Positions 60,616 to 64,000 of a stretch of DNA of 64,000 nucleotides are shown piece by piece. The translations under genes and the position numbers were made by a program. Origin of the DNA: Terebella lapidaria (Eukaryota > Annelida > Polychaeta > Terebellida > Terebellidae); assembly GCA_949152475.1 (NCBI GenBank), contig OX424561.1:24732481-24796480 (forward strand). Reading direction: 5' to 3'. Every line of letters starts with the position of its first letter. Position 1 is the first letter of the stretch. Below the pieces are notes generated by a model that searched no databases, was not told where the DNA came from, and was given only the letters and a program-made list of their open reading frames with translations.

Positions 60616-62612
60616 CCATAGTTATTTAATTCGTTGGTTTACGGATCCCCCCGACCCTATTTTTTTCAAAATGGAAAATAGATATAACTGGTTCCAAAGT
60701 ACCAAATTATTTATTTTGCAACCGACCGTAGTGTCCAACTAAAAAAATATGAGAATAATCTAGTGCTGTCATGCTGTATATAGATTATCTAGCACTGGCA
60801 AGCCTTAAGAGAATCTAAAGCTTTTAGATTCTTGAAAGATGATCGAAAATAATATTCATTTGGGGGCGACCGACTGAAGTGTCAAATTACTTTTTTTAGG
60901 TTACCGGACCTTTGGTCCGATAACCTATTGCCGTGGCGTTGCGTCCGTCGTCGTCGTCCGTCTACATTTTTATCTTTAAAGTTTACGATCAAATCTTTCT
61001 GAAATTTTGCACAAAAATGCCTAAAAATATTTCGAGAGGGAGGTATTTTTTAGTTTTTTTATTTTCGCTATTATTTCAAAATGGCGGCCGTTTTCGTCGA
61101 AAAATCGTTGCCCTTGAATCGTTCGAAGTGGGCCATTTTGGGCCCAAACTCGGCCCAAATGGGACTTTCCCATGTTAAATTCTCCTATGCTTTATAATGG
61201 GACACATTAAGCCTAATATCTCACTTAATATTGAGATTAGAGACTAGAAATCAATTGTGGACATATAGGAAATGATATATGCTGAATATTGTCATGACCT
61301 TGAATTTGACCTTTGACCTCATTTTCAAGGTCACAGGACAAAATGGCTAATATCTCGCATATTATCGACTTTACAGCTTAGGATTCAATTGTGAACATAT
61401 AGGAAATGATATATGCTGAATATTCTCATGACCTTGAATTTGACCTTTGACCTCATTTTCAAGGTCACATGACAAAATGGCTAATATCTCGCTTATTATC
61501 GACTTTACAGCTTAGGAATACATTGTGAACATATAGGAAACTAGACATAAAAGCCTATAGGCTTTGTGGCATCCCCCATTTTGTTCTTATCATTTCAAAT
61601 GGTCATACTGGACTGAGAAAAAAGGATACATAGGCCATTGTATGTGGGTAAGAGTGAGAGCTCATCAGACAGTTTCTTACCAGAACTGCTTTTTATCATC
61701 TTGACAACTTGGCCCACCAGACATTTGCCACCCCAAATGAATGGACAATTACCCAGCCAATATTATTCAGCGTACTAGTATATTTAATCAGAATGTTCGT
61801 GATATTAAGCCGAGAAAGTTGAAGATCAAATTCAAGGTGACCACTGAAATCGCCATATCTCTAACCTTGAAAATGGGATCAAAGGTTAAATTCTAGATCA
61901 CCAAACTATTCAGCATACACCATTTCCTATATGTTCACTATGGACCCCTAAGCTGTAAATTTGATAATAAGCGAGATATAAGCCATTTTGTAATCTGATT
62001 TTGAAAATAAAATGACTGACCTTGAAATTTAGGTCAAAGATATATGCTGAATATTTTTGTGACCTTGAATTTGACCTTTGACCTCATTTCCAAGGTCGCA
62101 GGACAAAATTGCTAATATCTCGCTTATTATCGACTTTACAGCTTAAGAATCAATTGTGAACATATAGGAAATGATATATGCTGAATATTCTCGTGGCCTT
62201 GAATTTGTCGCTTATTATCATCTTTACAGCTTAGGAATCAATTGCGAATATAGAGGAATGATATATACTGAATCTTTTCATGAACTTGAACTTTGACCTC
62301 ATTTTCTAGGTCACATCACCGATCACAGAATGGCTAATATCTCACTTATTATCGACTTTACAGCTTAGGAATTTATTGTGGACATACTAGAAGTGATATA
62401 TTTGTTGAAAAATTATTTTCAAGGTCACTGGACAAAAGGCTAATATCTAATATGTATATTGTCCGGTAACCTTTCTTAGCCCTTGGGCTAATTTTTTTAC
62501 ATTTATTTACTTTTATTTTCAAACTATCAAATTAAATTTATTTTTATATTCCGACCCCCGACCCAAAATTTTTGGTTGAAAATCCGTAAACCAACGAATC
62601 AAATAACTATGG
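60616..62612. mobile_element. 2-kb inverted-repeat element with 7-bp duplication
   Basis: Ends CCATAGTTATTTAATTCG and its mirror, about 30 of 31 bp matching, flanked by CCTCAGG at 60609-60615 and 62613-62619. It interrupts the array of the Helitron-like repeat. It contains a whole AGGTTACCGG-family copy (60898-62491), which itself contains another Helitron-like 3' end at 61541. Confidence 0.8.
60898..62491. mobile_element. AGGTTACCGG-family repeat with TGACCT arrays, copy 3
   Basis: Starts AGGTTACCGGACC and ends GTCCGGTAACCTTTCTTAGCC plus the palindrome TTAGCCCTTGGGCTAA. It holds several units with TGACCTTTGACCTC. It is broken by a reversed Helitron-like piece from 61541 (CTAG, then hairpin AAAGCC TATA GGCTTT) to about 62035. 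Confidence 0.7.
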
Positions 62613-63040
62613 CCTCAGGTATGTTTGTCTAGGGCAACGAGTCCGAAAATAACTTCCGTTTCGCTCTACGACGCACCGTTTCCGAGATATCGACAAAAAC
62701 GGGAAAAATGCCGACTCGGCAGAAAAATTTAAGGTCAAGGTCAAAGGTCATGCCTACCACCCGTAAGACATGTTTGTCTAGGGCGACGAGTCCGAAAATA
62801 ACGTCCGTTTCGCTCTATCATACACCGTTTCCGAGATATCGATGGAAACGAAAAATGCCGACTCGGCAGGAAAATTTCGGGTCAAGGTCAAAGTTCATCC
62901 ATATGCCCCCAGACATGTTTGTATTGGGTGACGAGTCCAAAAATAACATCCGTTTCGCTCTACAACGTACCGTTTCTTAGATATGCAGGAAGCCTAAACC
63001 TGGATGAATCAGCAAAAATTTATTTCGACCTCTACACAGT

Positions 63041-64000
63041 AAAAATTATTATCTTATTTTCAGACTATTAGAAAATAAAACACAATTGAAGATTTTTATT
63101 CTTGTCTGTTACTATGCTGAACCCGTTATCTAAAAATGGGAGTGGTTTGCTTGTAATTTTCTCAAAGCAAGATAGCACAGATATTCTGTCTAAATTCTGG
63201 ATTGATAATCTTGATTTATCGAGAAAAATGATAATATTCAAGAAAGTGTGATATCTTGAATCTATATACCCACAGAACAGTATATATACCACGTACATTC
63301 AGATGTATATGCATGCATGCATGCATTATTGGATATTGTACGTGTACTTGAAGTACGTTCCCTAAATGCCATCTATTTTTCAGGCCAAGTGCTTTCTTTC
63401 ATATCAACCACTACGCCTGCTTGCATTATAACTACACCGGAACCCTATATAGTGAACAAATTCTATTACACGTCATTCAGTTCTATATACATGTATTGTA
63501 ATTCGGTTGGTTTCTGTATAACACCATTGCATGGTTTGTTGTAATTTTATTCATTTCTGTTCTGCATTTGTGATTCCAGTGTGAATATATCCTGGACACT
63601 AATTGATACACTTAATCGTATTACTCTAGTGTCATATTTACTTTGTTTCTTCTTTGTATGTCTTCGTTTGTCCTACCCTGTTTGTATGCGAAATATCCAA
63701 GGGAATATTATATATTGTCGTGTACCAAGTATTCTCTTCAGTAATTGAAAGTACCTTTTCAAAATAACCATATTTCCATATGTAGATTCAAGTTGAGATG
63801 TATACTGAGCAGTATATTGTATACTAGTAACCAGACTGAAAGACAATAAATTTTGGTTTTGAATATTTATTAGCACAATGTATGTATACATGTGACAAAA
63901 TTCGGAGAATATCTCAACAAATACAGGGAGCTTGCATGTGTACAACATCATGCTTAAGATTCAGAAATACCCACCATTTTTTTGTGTAGCACAGTAAATA
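63041..64000. other. right edge, no gene recognised
   Basis: AT-rich sequence with short frames only and no visible repeat ends. Confidence 0.35.

Larger units (their letters stand above)
60328..63040 (-). mobile_element. Helitron-like composite repeat, copy B (inverted)
   Basis: CTAG at 60328, then GACATC and the hairpin AAGGC..AAAGGCCTT, is the reverse of the ends at 46059 and 51427. The array units resume at 62620-62980 and the similarity fades near 63040 without the AAGGCATTTC start. It is split by the element at 60616-62612. Confidence 0.55.

Overview
The window looks like nuclear DNA of a marine invertebrate. The genes are split by GT-AG introns with correct phases, the intergenic DNA is AT-rich, and the repeats include Helitron-like elements, MITEs, a Penelope-like element and LINEs. 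I cannot place the phylum from sequence alone. There are no bacterial operons, rRNA or tRNA genes, or CRISPR arrays. Almost every gene I can recognise belongs to a transposable element or to a transposase-like family.

The main result is a complete-looking 9.57-kb DNA transposon at 8496-18064. It has 394-bp terminal inverted repeats that look identical by eye and a perfect 8-bp target-site duplication (GTTTAACT). Inside are two genes with facing 3' ends: a DUF6589-like putative transposase carrying two PHD fingers (9359-14654, +) and a small RecQ-family helicase (15388-17429, -; six exons, intact, 441 aa). A second, diverged locus has the same pair in the same orientation: a DUF6589-like gene of ten exons and 936 codons (40850-53624, +) and a two-exon RecQ helicase of 468 codons (47370-55951, -). 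Both are open throughout. Here the tails interlock: the helicase 3' exon lies in a transposase intron, and the last three transposase exons lie in the helicase intron. This repeated pairing is the strongest sign of a two-component, helicase-assisted transposition system.

Layout. 0-6.3 kb: an older cluster with a HIRAN-like exon, a decayed DUF6589-like gene (2.25-4.42 kb) and a PHD exon on the other strand. 8.5-18.1 kb: the young transposon. 18.8-20.6 kb: relic of a second transposase-like family, split by a 592-bp MITE with a 9-bp duplication. 23.9-31.1 kb: LINE fragments, a Penelope-like element and a 1.9-kb foldback element. 33.4-38.0 kb (-): the fuller but decayed copy of the second family. 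38.8-39.2 kb: a diverged right end resembling that of the young transposon. 40.8-56.0 kb: the interlocked locus, whose introns are filled with Helitron-like repeats, MITEs and tandem arrays. 58-63 kb: an unidentified ORF and a four-level nest of repeats.

How the parts may work together (inference): the DUF6589-like protein would bind the long inverted repeats and act on DNA through an RNase H-like core. The RecQ helicase would unwind ends or help repair. PHD and HIRAN modules would read chromatin or bind DNA ends. Family names come from remembered motif patterns; no database search was run.
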